64,000 nucleotides of DNA from Ampelomyces quisqualis (taxonomy: Eukaryota > Ascomycota > Dothideomycetes > Pleosporales > Phaeosphaeriaceae), in contig JAGTXZ010000014.1 of NCBI GenBank assembly GCA_018398575.1, positions 1,488,001 through 1,552,000 of the forward strand. Reading direction: 5' to 3'. This document shows positions 54,423-64,000 of the stretch, piece after piece. Under the pieces are notes generated by a model. The model saw only the letters and a list, made by a program, of their open reading frames with translations. It made no database searches and was not told the origin of the DNA. A program made the translations under genes and the position numbers. Position 1 is the first letter of the stretch; each line of letters starts with the position of its first letter.

Positions 54423-54790
54423 TATAACAATGCAGGTAGGTACAGCTATTAGGATTAAATTAGATATGTATTAGAGGCATATAGAAGTGCGTGTTGTATC
54501 AGAGATTCTAGATTAGCTATACACCTATAGGTCTTGTACAAAAGGATAAGGAAAACTTATCCTCTATCTAATATAATAGGCTTATATTTATAGTTAAGGT
54601 AGCAACTAAGTTAGAGCTAATTTAGAGCGCTTTTAGTACTACTTCTACTATTTCTTGCATAATCTGTTACTAAGCCTTTATAGAGTATTAGATATAATAT
54701 ATATTTGCATGTGCCTGTTACATTACCTTTCTTCTTAAAATTAATAGCCTCTATTAATTAAGTCTATATTGGTATGCTTTTAGATACCTT
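54423..54790 (+). repeat. Right LTR of the gag/protease element
   Basis: It matches 52734-53101. The end is taken at GATACCTT, where similarity with the left copy stops. Confidence 0.8.
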
Positions 54791-55045
54791 TTAAATTTTT
54801 TAAAAAGTCTTATTTACTTTAACTTTAGATTTCTAATAACGCGTTGTAGCTGTTTATTATTACTTTACTTAGCGCAGCAGCGCGTTTATTATTCTAACTT
54901 TACCTAAAGTTTTTAAAGCATATATACAAGGCTAGCCCTTAGTATACTAATTTTTTACACTCTCTTTCTATACGTTTGTATACCTATAGCTATCTAACTG
55001 CCTTCCTAATTTAATTGCTAGCTAACTATTTTGTAGATATACACA

Positions 55046-55738
55046 ATGCCTATTCCTGTCTCTTTTAGAGCTTATCTTCTAGCCTATTAGGTTATTTACT
55101 TGCAGGCTACAAGAGCTTTTGCCTGCAGCTATTTTAATATTAAGTTTAGATTCTATTTAGATATGTCTAAGAAGTGTACTTATTGCACACTCTTAAATAA
55201 GAAGTGTTAGCTAGTTTTCTAATATATAAGCTAAGAGTATAATAGTCTCTTAGAAGCTCTTAATTGCATATTTACTACCTTAAGTAGTAATAAGAAAGAC
55301 AAGGTAGTAGTAGAAAAGAAGGCTAATATATAGTTAGCTGCGTTTTAGTTAGCTACTACTATACAGATTAGCTTTGCATAAGTAGCTAACTTAAATACTA
55401 CTAACTTACTAGTTAGCGCTTACTACTAGAAGGAGGAGTTAGCTAAAGAGGTTAAGACAATAGCTAGAAAGGTAAAGACTCTTAGGTAGTCTATATCTAG
55501 GCTAGTTAGAGTAGTAGCAGAGTTAGTAGATACTCTTATAGTATCTAGGGCAGAGCAAGAGGTAGAAAGAGTAGTAGTAAAGTTAAGCAGCCTTTATATA
55601 TAGATCTAAAACAGAAGAAAACTAGGTAGTACGTTAGTATTTATACCTAAAGAGTTAGATAGTTAAAAGCGTTTTACTAAGAGCAGCTATAGTCTACTAT
55701 TAGATCTAATAGAAGAGTAAGACTTCTATTATTAATAG
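55046..55738 (+). pseudogene. Antisense accessory gene of Gypsy family 2
   Basis: From an ATG at 55046 a single plus-strand frame runs ~690 bp with no frameshift, interrupted only by TAG/TAA codons that could be former CAG/CAA. It contains KKCTYCTLLNKKC, a C-x2-C-x6-C motif, then a long helical Glu/Lys/Ala-rich stretch (about 55430-55590) that looks coiled-coil. It sits just beyond the chromodomain end of the reverse-oriented pol and reads against it. Position, orientation, Cys motif and helical tail match the accessory gene of family 1. Its function is unknown. Confidence 0.68.
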
Positions 55739-55879
55739 TTATTACCTACTAGTGTAGTAGTTGCAATATTAAGTTTAATTTTTCTAACATAGTTATCTTA
55801 AAGTAAAGTAAAATCTTTAACTTCTTTTTTTTATACTGTAATCTACTTAGCTAACGCTTGTAAAAGTTCTAGCTGTTTT

Positions 55880-58800
55880 AAATAGTGTTTATAGAACGCT
55901 TGCAATATATATAGAGCGCCTATAAAGTTTAAGGTATTATACTAAGTAGGGTTAGGATTATAGCCTACCTATTTTACACAATACTTTAGAATAGAGCAGT
56001 ACAGCTTGCTAGCTAAGATCTCTTTAACTTTCTATTTTTTAACGCCTTAAATTAGAATGCTAGATAAGTTTAGGCTTAGCTAACTAAGTAAGGAGTTATT
56101 AGAGTCTTTACAAAGAACGTCTAGAGCAAACACGTTATAGATCTTAGAACCTTTAGGTAGCTTTAGTTAGAATAAATAGCTAACTTGTTTTAGAACTTTA
56201 AAGAGGCCTTTCTATAATTTAGCAAGTTTGCAACTTAAGCAGGTAACAGATAGGTTTTAAGTTAAGAGGTAAACCTTATTACCTACTACCTAATTATTAA
56301 GTTAATAATATTTGTTTACCTTAGTAGCTATCTGTTGCTGCGCCTTCTTTATATTATCTTTAGCTGTACGCTAGGCTTTATGCATGCAGGTAGCTAAGCT
56401 TAAGACATTCTTAACGTTTATATCTTTGTGTTTTAAAGGAGATAATACTTAATTCTAGCTCTATTATAGTTTAGATCTAAACAAAAGCTAGTATAGCGCT
56501 ATACTAATTGCAGAGTGCAGCAGCGTAGCTTAGGCTTAATTAATTATTAGCAAGAAGTTACTCTAGTTATCCTAGTAATAAGATACAAAAGGCTTTAATT
56601 GTTAATTAATATACTTATTTATAATCTTAGTTTATCTATTAGTTTGTTTATAGTAGGCTGTAAAAAGCTTAAGTTGTACGCCTAGAATCTTGCAAAACTT
56701 AAACTAGAATTAGAATATAAACTAGAGTCTGCAGTTAGACACTATACTTTTAGGTATGTAGCTAAATTAGTATACTTATTAAATAAACAAGTAAGCTATT
56801 TCTTAAGCGTTAGTTGTTTTGTAGTAAAGAATAGAAATAGCTTGCTTAGATAGATAATTAATAATAACTATAATTTAATTATAGCTATAACAATCTGTTA
56901 GAAATGTTGTAAAATCTATACACAAATACTATATAGGCCTATTAGGAATTAGTAATAGATAGAGAAAACCTTAGGATTAGAGCTGTCTTAGAAAGGATCT
57001 TTAACAGGATATGTAGTTTTGTATATAGCGTTTATATATAGCCTCTATACCTTTCTAGTAATATTGCTAAGCTAGAAGCTAATACGTCTTTATAGCGCTT
57101 AGGTAAGTAGTAGATACCTAATTGTAAGCCTTTCTAATTAGTTAGGTGCATAAAAAGAAATCTCTAAGTATATAAAGGTGTAAGTAATAAAGTAGTAGTC
57201 TTTCTTAAATATAATATAGCTGTAGCAGCGTAAGGCTTTCTTTCTTAAAGAAGCAGCAATTCTCTACTAGTAGGGCTTTAATTAGTTCTAAAGAGTTAAT
57301 GTTTAAGAAAGCACTAATAGAGTAAACTAAAATAGCTAATACATTAATCTCTAGCTAGTTACAGACGTAGTTTTAAGCTAGTTTAGAGTTAACTTAAAAG
57401 TTTAGGCGTTTAGGTCTTAGAAGTACACAAGATCTGTTGTCTTGTTAGGCAGCCTTAACCTTGCTAACGTTCTGTTTCCTTTAGCTTAGGATATTAGCTT
57501 ACTTGTTAAGCTTGCTAGGCGTATACTTAATGCAGAAATTAAAAGAAGTAATAATCTCTACCTATTATGCTTAACATGCATTAAGAACCTTAGTAGTTAT
57601 AAAGTATTTTAAAGAGCAGTAATCTAAATATACTTAGATTTAGCTCTATATAAAGGTAAGTTTAGCTCTTTACTTCTTAAACGCTTTTAGGATAGTAAAA
57701 AGTTCTTTATTATATATTTCCTAATTAAGCTTAGCTCTAAATAGAGCGTAACTATAGAATACTATAGAGTACTACTTGTTATTAGTGTACTTCTAAGAAA
57801 GTACTTCTGCTATTACTCTATTAGACGCGTTAGTTTCTAACTTTGTATTATACTTGAGGTAGAAATGCAATAGCGTAGGAATTGCTAAGAGTAAGGCTTT
57901 AATCTAATTAAAAGCCTGTTAGCAGTCTATAGTCTATTTAAACAGTGTAGCAGGACTTTAAAGCTTTATAATTAGTTTCGCTACACAAGAGAAATCCTTA
58001 ATAAATTGTTAATAAAAACTAGTAAAACTAAGAAATAACTTAACGCTAGTAATTGTAGTAGGTTTAGCCTAGTTTTAGAGTGCTTCTACCTTGTTAGAGT
58101 TAACTTTAGTGCTCTAGTTTATTAAAACGTAACCTAGATACTTTGTATAAGTTACATAGAATTTACTTTTCTAAATATCTACTTAGAGTCTTACAGTATA
58201 TAGGCGCTCTAGGACCTGTTAGACATGTTTCTAATATAAGTTTATATTCTTAGAGTAGATTAGAATGTTATTAAGATACCTAATGCAGAAATTATTAAGA
58301 TAATTAATTAGTATATTATTTATGTAGCGCTAATATGTAGCTAGTCTATTGTATAAGCTAAAAGAAAGCACTTTACACTTGTAGGTACTGTAATAGGTCT
58401 AGAAAGTAGCATACTCTTTAGAATTAGGATCTATACAAATTTTGTTAAAAGTAGCCCTAATGTTAAACTTAGTAAAGATCTTAGCTTTAGAGGGACGTAA
58501 TAGCAGCTTATTAATGCAAAGGATTAGATAGACGTTCTTGCGCATAAGAGCGTTAATCTTACAGTAGTCTATATAAATGCGTATATCTTTATTTAGTTTG
58601 TATATACAAAGAATAGGTAAAGTAAAAAGACTTTAGCTAGCCTTAATAAAACTCTTCTAAAGGTATTCTTAGACGTAGGCCTTAGTAGCTTCAAGCTTCT
58701 TCTAATTCTACTTGTATAGGACACTAAACGCATTTAGTAATAGTTCTTTAAAGATAATCTTATAATTATACAAATAATAAAGAGGTAATTAATTAGCTGC

Positions 58801-59300
58801 TAACTTGCTAAACACATTCTAATACTAGGAGTAGTAAGTAGGTAATTGCTTATCTAATTAGCATTAATTGTCTACGTTGTCCTTAGAGGCAAGAATTCTG
58901 TTAATCTTATAAAAGCTAGTTGTAAAGAACTTGTTTTAGAGCTTCTTTATAATAAAGTAGAATGTATTAGCTACAATAAGAGTAATATAGGTAGTTAGAG
59001 AAAGTTTAGACTCTAAGCAGAGTTGCTTAGTTAGAGTATAAAGAATCTCTAAGAATTTTCAGGCTAATAAGAGCTTTAAGTATCTCTTAATACAATAAAT
59101 AAAAGAAGAAGAACAATAGTAAGGACTGTTTTAGATATAATAGTCTTCTTTCTCTTATAGGGCGTTGCGTTGTTACACATTAAGATAGACAGTAGCTAGC
59201 ACTATAGCTTAATATAGAATAGTAAAAATAGAGAGTAAAGAATTATATAAACAGAGGTACTTAGATAGCTAAATAAACTATAACCTATTTGTGTCTAATT
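55880..59300 (-). pseudogene. Pol relic of Gypsy family 2
   Basis: Minus-strand blocks include FTKFNIRATFNKI and YLNNILIYS (RT, with both catalytic aspartates now Asn), ITSVKLFLSFTSFY (RNase H side) and the integrase C-terminal NKVYLLT...LAKL-KGLFKVL. A chromodomain ending with KYCVK-VGYNPNPT-YN comes last. Stops lie largely at former Gln/Trp codons. It is non-functional. Confidence 0.78.
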
Positions 59301-59810
59301 AAATCTTAAATTGTCTTAACTATTAGAGGCTAAGTATACAATCCTAAGACCTAAGATTAAAGATAAGAAATAGACAGTTTAAAATCTTTTAGCTATTAAT
59401 ATTTAAGTGTAGTTAAATATATTAAGTAACTGCAGAAGTAATCTAATTCTTAAAGCTACGCACCTAAACCTAAAAAAGGAGCTTCTAAATAGGTTAATGT
59501 AAAGCTTTAAAAACAGATAAAGTAATTTGTAAATTTAAAAATAAGAAACCTTAAGCACTAGTGTTAACAAGAGTATTAAAGTATAAGCTAATGCCTTAGT
59601 TATAAAGAAGCGCAGGTATAAGAAAATAAAGACTGTAAAACAAATAAGAAAGGTTAAGGTAGAATAGATTGTAACAGTTTAGGCCTAAAGAGAAAGTTCT
59701 TTTTAGGCGCTTTTGTTTCCTATACAATACACCTTCTAGTTAGGTTGCTCTTAAGCATTTTTAAACTTATCTACTTCTATAGCTTTAATCTAACGTATAT
59801 AAGGCTTTGT

Positions 59811-59852
59811 GCAATTACTAGTGTAGTGTTCTAGTTTACTGCAATTATAACA
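59811..59852 (-). pseudogene. Gag zinc knuckle of Gypsy family 2
   Basis: The fourteen codons read CYNCSKLEHYTSNC, a complete C-x2-C-x4-H-x4-C knuckle that escaped RIP changes. The surrounding gag frame is interrupted by stops. Confidence 0.82.
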
Positions 59853-61111
59853 ACTACTAAGAGTCTTCTGTTGTTCTAGCTTAGAAGTCTTTATAGAAAA
59901 ATATACTATTGTAGATTAATAGGCTAGCGCAGAATTTGTTAGGGCGCTAGTAGTAGCTATTTAATTTGGCTCTAAACTCTGTTGTAAAACTAACCTAATT
60001 AGAAATTTAGCAGTAGCTTGTGTTATGCTTAGTGTAGAGTTGTTCTTCTGCTTTATATTATATACAGTAAGGTGTTCTACTATCTAATTAAATAAGTTTC
60101 TCTATTAGTGCCTAAATCCTAAGTTAGGGGCTTGTAGTCTTAGCGTAATTTTTGTTTACAAGTAGTAAAACTACTCTAAAGAAGGTACTTGTCCCTTAAC
60201 TACAGAACTTAGAAACCTAGCTTTAAAAAAGAGAAACGTTTCTTTCTTAGTTATTTGCATTTAATTAAAGGCTGCATAGCTTTTAGCTACCTTATTACCT
60301 ATAATAAAGTAAGACTTAAGTAGCTTAATTATTTCCTTAGCGTTCTAGAATTACTCTTAATTAGTATCTAATAAATATTGTAGCTTAAGATAGCTCTTAG
60401 CTAATCCTGTAGTATAGCCCTATACTAAGGCTATGCGTTATCTTTTAGTCTAATAGTAATCTAAGTTAATTTTAAGTTAATTCTAAATAGACGCTTGCTA
60501 TTAGTAAAAAGTAAGATCTTTTTTATTGCTAAGGTTGTTAATATTAGGCGTTTTCTTAGATTGTTAAAGTTAGTAAGAGCTTTTATAGCAATATAAGTAC
60601 TTAGATATAGAGCTATTAGATAAACAGCAGAGTGCAGAATTATTCTAGAGTAATTTGGTAGTAGGTAAGAGCTTGTCTAGTTCTACTAAAAGAGTTAGTC
60701 TTTTCTTAAGAGAATTAATTTTTGCTAACACTTGTTTTAATTCTTGTTGTAATTAATTAACCTCTATTTAGATAGAGGTAGGATTTAGTAAGAGTACAGG
60801 TCTAGCTCTAGGCTAAGAGAGTCTGTCTCTAGATTTCTTAGTGTCTGTCTTTTTTGCTTTAGCACTCTGTTGCTAGGTTGTTACAGTTAATACAGAGTTG
60901 TCTTAGAAAAAGGCTCTTAGGGTTAGTAATTCTTTAGGGAGAGTTATTAGCGTTACTTCTAATACTCCTAGGTTATTAATAGTCTCTAAGTTTCTATTGT
61001 AGCGCTAAACGCAACTTTTACTAAAGTAATTCTAACTGTGTGTTAATAAGAAGATTTAAACCTAAAGGCTTTAGCTATTAGAAGATCTAAAAGATTCTAA
61101 CTGTGTTTAAT

Positions 61112-61393
61112 TATAAGAGGTTTGTATAGTAGCAAAGTTACAAGATAACAATAGCAGTATAGGTAAAAGTAAGTTAATTTCTGTTCTGCAGCTTTAGTGC
61201 AGAATAGCCCTTTTGTAGATATAACTAGACGCGTGTTCTTACAACTAGAATGCACTAGGTTTACGCTAGCGTAGCGCTATTAAGACGCTAGGGCAGCTGT
61301 ACGCGTTTTACGCGTATACTAGCTAGAGTAGCGTTATAGTAGCGCAGGCGCATTACTGCGCAACTAATAGCTCTACACTATAGTATTCTTATA
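61112..61393 (-). repeat. 3' LTR of Gypsy family 1 copy 2
   Basis: This is the inverse of the 282-bp LTRs at 3067 and 10570, the same length to the base. Confidence 0.88.
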
Positions 61394-61567
61394 ATTATTC
61401 TTTTTTCTTTAGAATTACTGTCCTAGTAATTTGTATAACGTTAGGTCTTATTAGTACATACCTAACGTTGTTATTATAAGGGCTGTTATTATACTAAAGC
61501 TAAAACTCTAGGTAAATCTAAGAGGCAGCTAGTAGCTATAGTAATAGTAGAAATATAGCAGAACTTT

Positions 61568-62738
61568 ATGTGCCTAATCTTTTCTGCTTCCTTAGTAACA
61601 ATTATATTACTATTACTACTACACTATCTCTTAGCTTTACGCTGTTCTAACTCTATTACCTTTATATTAATTACTATAAGCACTACGCCTATACTGCCTG
61701 CTACTCTTACTATCTCTGTAAGTAGTGTAACGCTAGCGTTGCAACATTACTAACCTAGCGCTTAGGCTACGCCTATTGCTTACTATAGTAGTGTTCTTAA
61801 TATTAAGCTAGCTAAGCTAGTTTACCTGCGCTACGCTAAGAGTCTAAAGATTAATAGTACTTTATGCAACTACGTCTCTAGCAGCCTACAGTGCAATAAG
61901 TACGCCTATAAAAAGAAGTTCTACACTCTAGTGCTACTAAGTTTTATTAAGAGCTAAAATACTCTATACTAGTAGCAGCAGCGCTTTGCTGCTAATAAGG
62001 CTAGAGTAGACTTAGATATTAACGCGTAGAAAACAGCGTTACGCTAGTAGACTACCTTAGTAAAGCTTTTTCTCTATAAAGAGGTAAAGTTTAGAAGTTG
62101 CTATTAGCCTAAGAGTAATAAGATCTAGATCTTGTAGGTTAAAGCAACTAACTGCCTCTCTACTGCAGTAGAAAGTATTCTTAATCTCCTACAGGCCTAG
62201 GTAAGTTATTTTTTCTTGTTTTTTACAGTTGCTGCGCTATTGTTCTAATGTTATCTAGGCTAATCTGCTACTGCTTAGTAAGGCTAACGCGCAGTCTAAC
62301 TCTAACCTTAATTTAAAAAGAGCTGCTAGCAACTAGAGCTTTAATTCTAAGAGGTGTAAGAAGCAAGAAGAGGAGAAGAATAAAACCCTTTCTTCTTAGA
62401 GCCTTACTCCTACGCCTTCTCTTTCTAAAGAAAAGGGTAAGGCTAAGGCTAAGGCTAAGGCTAAGGCTAAGGCTAAGGCTAAGGCCCCTAAGAAACGCCT
62501 AGCCAAGTCCTAGCTATTTAGGCAGCCTCTTTTTAAGCGCCCTGCTACTAAGGGCAAGCTAAAGCGCCCTTAATGCGCTGCTACTACACTATTAACTTGT
62601 AAGCTAGTAGGTAATCTAGGTAAAGCTGCTACAGAAGAGCAGAAAAGTATAAAAGAGGTTAAGAGAGAGAATAAAGAGAGTAGTAGAGACAAGTTCTCTA
62701 TCTCTAAAGACCTAGATAATAAAGACTTTTTAGAGTAA
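61568..62738 (+). pseudogene. Antisense accessory gene of Gypsy family 1, copy 2
   Basis: The plus-strand frame from ATG at 61568 runs to 62200. A 58-bp intron (62201-62258, GTAAGT...CTAAT...CTAG) then restores the frame, which continues to TAA at 62738, about 370 codons in all. Visible are C-N-K-[Y]-A-Y-K-K-K-F-[Y] (a C-x2-C-x6-C motif with Cys-to-Tyr changes), a QQRFAANKARVDLDI stretch, a basic exon-2 start (KRCKKQEEEKNK), a (Lys-Ala)n tract of about eight units coded by GCTAAG hexamers, and KKRLAKS. Internal stops are mostly TAG. It is read against pol. The start codon is uncertain; promoter activity would have to come from within or near the 3' LTR. Confidence 0.72.
62437..62493 (+). repeat. 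GCTAAG hexanucleotide array
   Basis: About nine tandem GCTAAG units code for alternating Lys-Ala in the antisense accessory gene. The counterpart at about 9430-9500 is degenerate and codes Lys-Ala/Lys-Pro. Confidence 0.85.
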
Positions 62739-62889
62739 GCTAGCATTTATACTTAGTTGCGCTGCTTAGGCGCTGGCGTTGCGCTGCTAAGGCGCCTAGT
62801 TTTTTCTTTTTTCTTTTTTTTCTTTGTTTTTCCTTTTGTTTTTTCTGTATATTAATTTGTAATAATAATTAATCTTCTCTTTAGTTATA

Positions 62890-64000
62890 CTTCTCTATAA
62901 GTAATTTGTCTATATCTTTTTAATTAGCCTACTTGTTATATTCTAGTAGCTAGACTTTCTATTTAACTAGGTAATTTACTAAACGTCTGTTACGCTACTT
63001 TACTAAGACACCTTTAACTTTATAGCATTACCCTAGCTTATTACTGTTATTTAGGTTAACAGGCCTAGGTAGAGTTAATTCTTCCTTCTCTCTTAGCACA
63101 AACAGCTAGAGCAAGGACATATAGAATACAAAGTAAACCTTTATATATAATAAAAGTAAGATTTTAAACGCTTATAAGCTAATTTGCTTATCTACTAGAA
63201 AGGAGCCTTTTTAGCATAGTAATAGCTTTTTGCTAGTGCTACGCAAGCGTAGATGCTTTGTTAATAAGAGAATTATATCTTTTAGCTTAAACCTTTAGAG
63301 CCTGTATTTCTTATTGTAGTATTATTCTTAGTATTATAAACTTTTATTCTAGTAATTAGCTAAAGCGTCCTAAGTTTGCATAAGCTTCTGCAACCTTTCC
63401 TTAATGCTAGAAACTTTAGTAGGCGCTATTAGCTTACAGTTAAGGCGCAGGTAGAATCTATAGCAGGTAAAGAATAGAGATACTTCTAATATAGCCTGTC
63501 TAGCATTATTGTATGCAAACTCTACTAGTAACAAAAGGTATACCTAATTATCTAGCTAATTGCCTACAAAGGCTCTTAAGTATTACTCTAGAGTTTAATT
63601 TTAACGTTCTATTTGGCTATCTATCTGCAGATAGAAGGTAGTGCTAAGCTAGCGCTTTACCTTTGCTACAAAGTAGAAGTCTACCTAGAACTAAGAAGTA
63701 AAGACACTTTCTCTATCTAATATAATACCTTTAGGCAAGCTAAAGAATTGTACAACGTGTTCTAAGAACAGATCTACTAATTATAAAGCAGTAACTGTTT
63801 TTTATATAAGGGTATACTTAGCTATTTTTATGTACCTATTAACTATAATAAGTATTGCGTTATACACAACGCTGTAGCGCTTAGTAAGTAGCAGGCCTAT
63901 AATAAAATCTATTGTAATTTCTTACTATAGTCTCTAAGGTTAGAAGAGCGCGTTTAATACACTAGTAGAGCACTACTTAAGTAACTTTATGCCTTAGTAC
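62890..64000 (-). pseudogene. Integrase and chromodomain relic, family 1 copy 2, partial
   Basis: Minus-strand blocks include LVDLFLEHVVQFFSLPKG and DRESVFTS-F-VDFYFVAKVKR-LSTTF (integrase) and, nearer 62900, the chromodomain end. The frame is cut by the window end at 64000. Stops are RIP-type. Confidence 0.8.

Larger units (their letters stand above)
52734..54790 (+). mobile_element. Short LTR retroelement with only gag/protease coding
   Basis: About 368-bp direct repeats (52734 to about 53101 and 54423 to about 54790) enclose ~1.3 kb of degraded coding sequence. The repeats begin TGTAACAACGCAGG and TATAACAATGCAGG respectively. The internal frame ends at the second repeat, with no room for reverse transcriptase or integrase. 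Divergence between repeats is mostly transitions. The outer ends are approximate because I could not fix a target duplication. Confidence 0.75.
55046..60900 (-). mobile_element. Ty3/Gypsy chromovirus, family 2, reverse orientation, RIP-inactivated
   Basis: Read on the minus strand, the order is gag zinc knuckle (59811-59852), RT (about 58720-58250), RNase H, integrase (about 57500-56100), chromodomain (about 56060-55880). An accessory frame on the opposite strand follows (55046-55738). The sequence differs from family 1, with its own RT wording (YLNNILIYSKN, LYNRLATYQRYI). I could not find its LTRs, so both outer limits are approximate; the 282-bp LTR at 61112 belongs to family 1. Confidence 0.75.
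61112..64000 (-). mobile_element. Ty3/Gypsy chromovirus, family 1 copy 2, 3' part, continues past the window
   Basis: This is the inverted counterpart of 8000-10851. It starts with the 3' LTR (61112-61393), then the antisense accessory gene (61568-62738), chromodomain (about 63000-62890), and integrase up to the window end. Integrase is not interrupted where copy 1 carries foldback element A, so this is the empty site. RIP changes differ from copy 1. Confidence 0.88.

Overview
This window is nuclear DNA of a filamentous ascomycete, most probably a Dothideomycete (Pleosporales-like). The evidence is short GT-AG introns of about 45 to 190 bp with CTAAC/CTGAC branch sites, and several ascomycete-type genes: a fungal rhodopsin-domain membrane protein, a hybrid histidine kinase, a fungal_trans regulator, a HET-like protein and a Hul5-type HECT ligase. 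The genome appears bipartite. A GC-balanced gene island (about 12.2 to 51.4 kb) sits between two very AT-rich, TA-dinucleotide-rich blocks (1 to 12.2 kb and 51.4 to 64 kb). These blocks hold retroelements with the marks of repeat-induced point mutation (RIP): C-to-T and G-to-A changes, CAG/CAA turned to stops, and catalytic Asp turned to Asn.

The left AT-rich block has a readable nesting order. A foldback, MITE-like DNA element (copy B, 2893-11522) was split by a Ty3/Gypsy chromovirus (LTRs 3067-3348 and 10570-10851, each 282 bp, with a 5-bp TAGCT target duplication). That Gypsy element then received a younger copy of the same foldback element (copy A, 7388-8231) in its integrase. A second, reverse-oriented copy of the same Gypsy family enters the window at the right end (LTR 61112-61393, continuing past 64000) and shows the empty site. 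The right block also has a small LTR element with only gag/protease coding (52734-54790) and a second Gypsy family in reverse (about 55-61 kb). Both Gypsy families carry an extra gene antisense to pol between the chromodomain and the 3' LTR. It has a C-x2-C-x6-C motif, and in family 1 a 58-bp intron on the antisense strand is kept in both copies.

The gene island holds, from left to right: a CCCH zinc-finger protein (-), a four-exon secreted-protein gene (+), a single-pass membrane protein (+), a Hul5/UBE3C-like HECT ubiquitin ligase (+), and two divergent decayed flavoprotein genes (an FMO-like one on -, an FAD amine-oxidoreductase-like one on +). Then come a KDM8/JMJD5-like JmjC protein (-), a rhodopsin-domain seven-helix protein (-), a reticulon (+), a multi-pass membrane protein (+), a GAF/hybrid histidine kinase (-), glutamine-dependent NAD+ synthetase (+), a HET-like protein (-), a RING protein (+), a decayed NAD(P)-binding gene (-), a transcription factor whose zinc cluster is cut short (+), an F-box-like Cys-rich protein (+), a type B carboxylesterase (-) and a glyoxalase-like protein (-). 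Most are housekeeping or regulatory and do not form an obvious pathway. Accessory character is confined to the secreted protein, the pseudogenes and the repeat blocks. Exon coordinates come from reading splice sites by eye and checking that the joined exons stay in frame. No transcript or database evidence was available.
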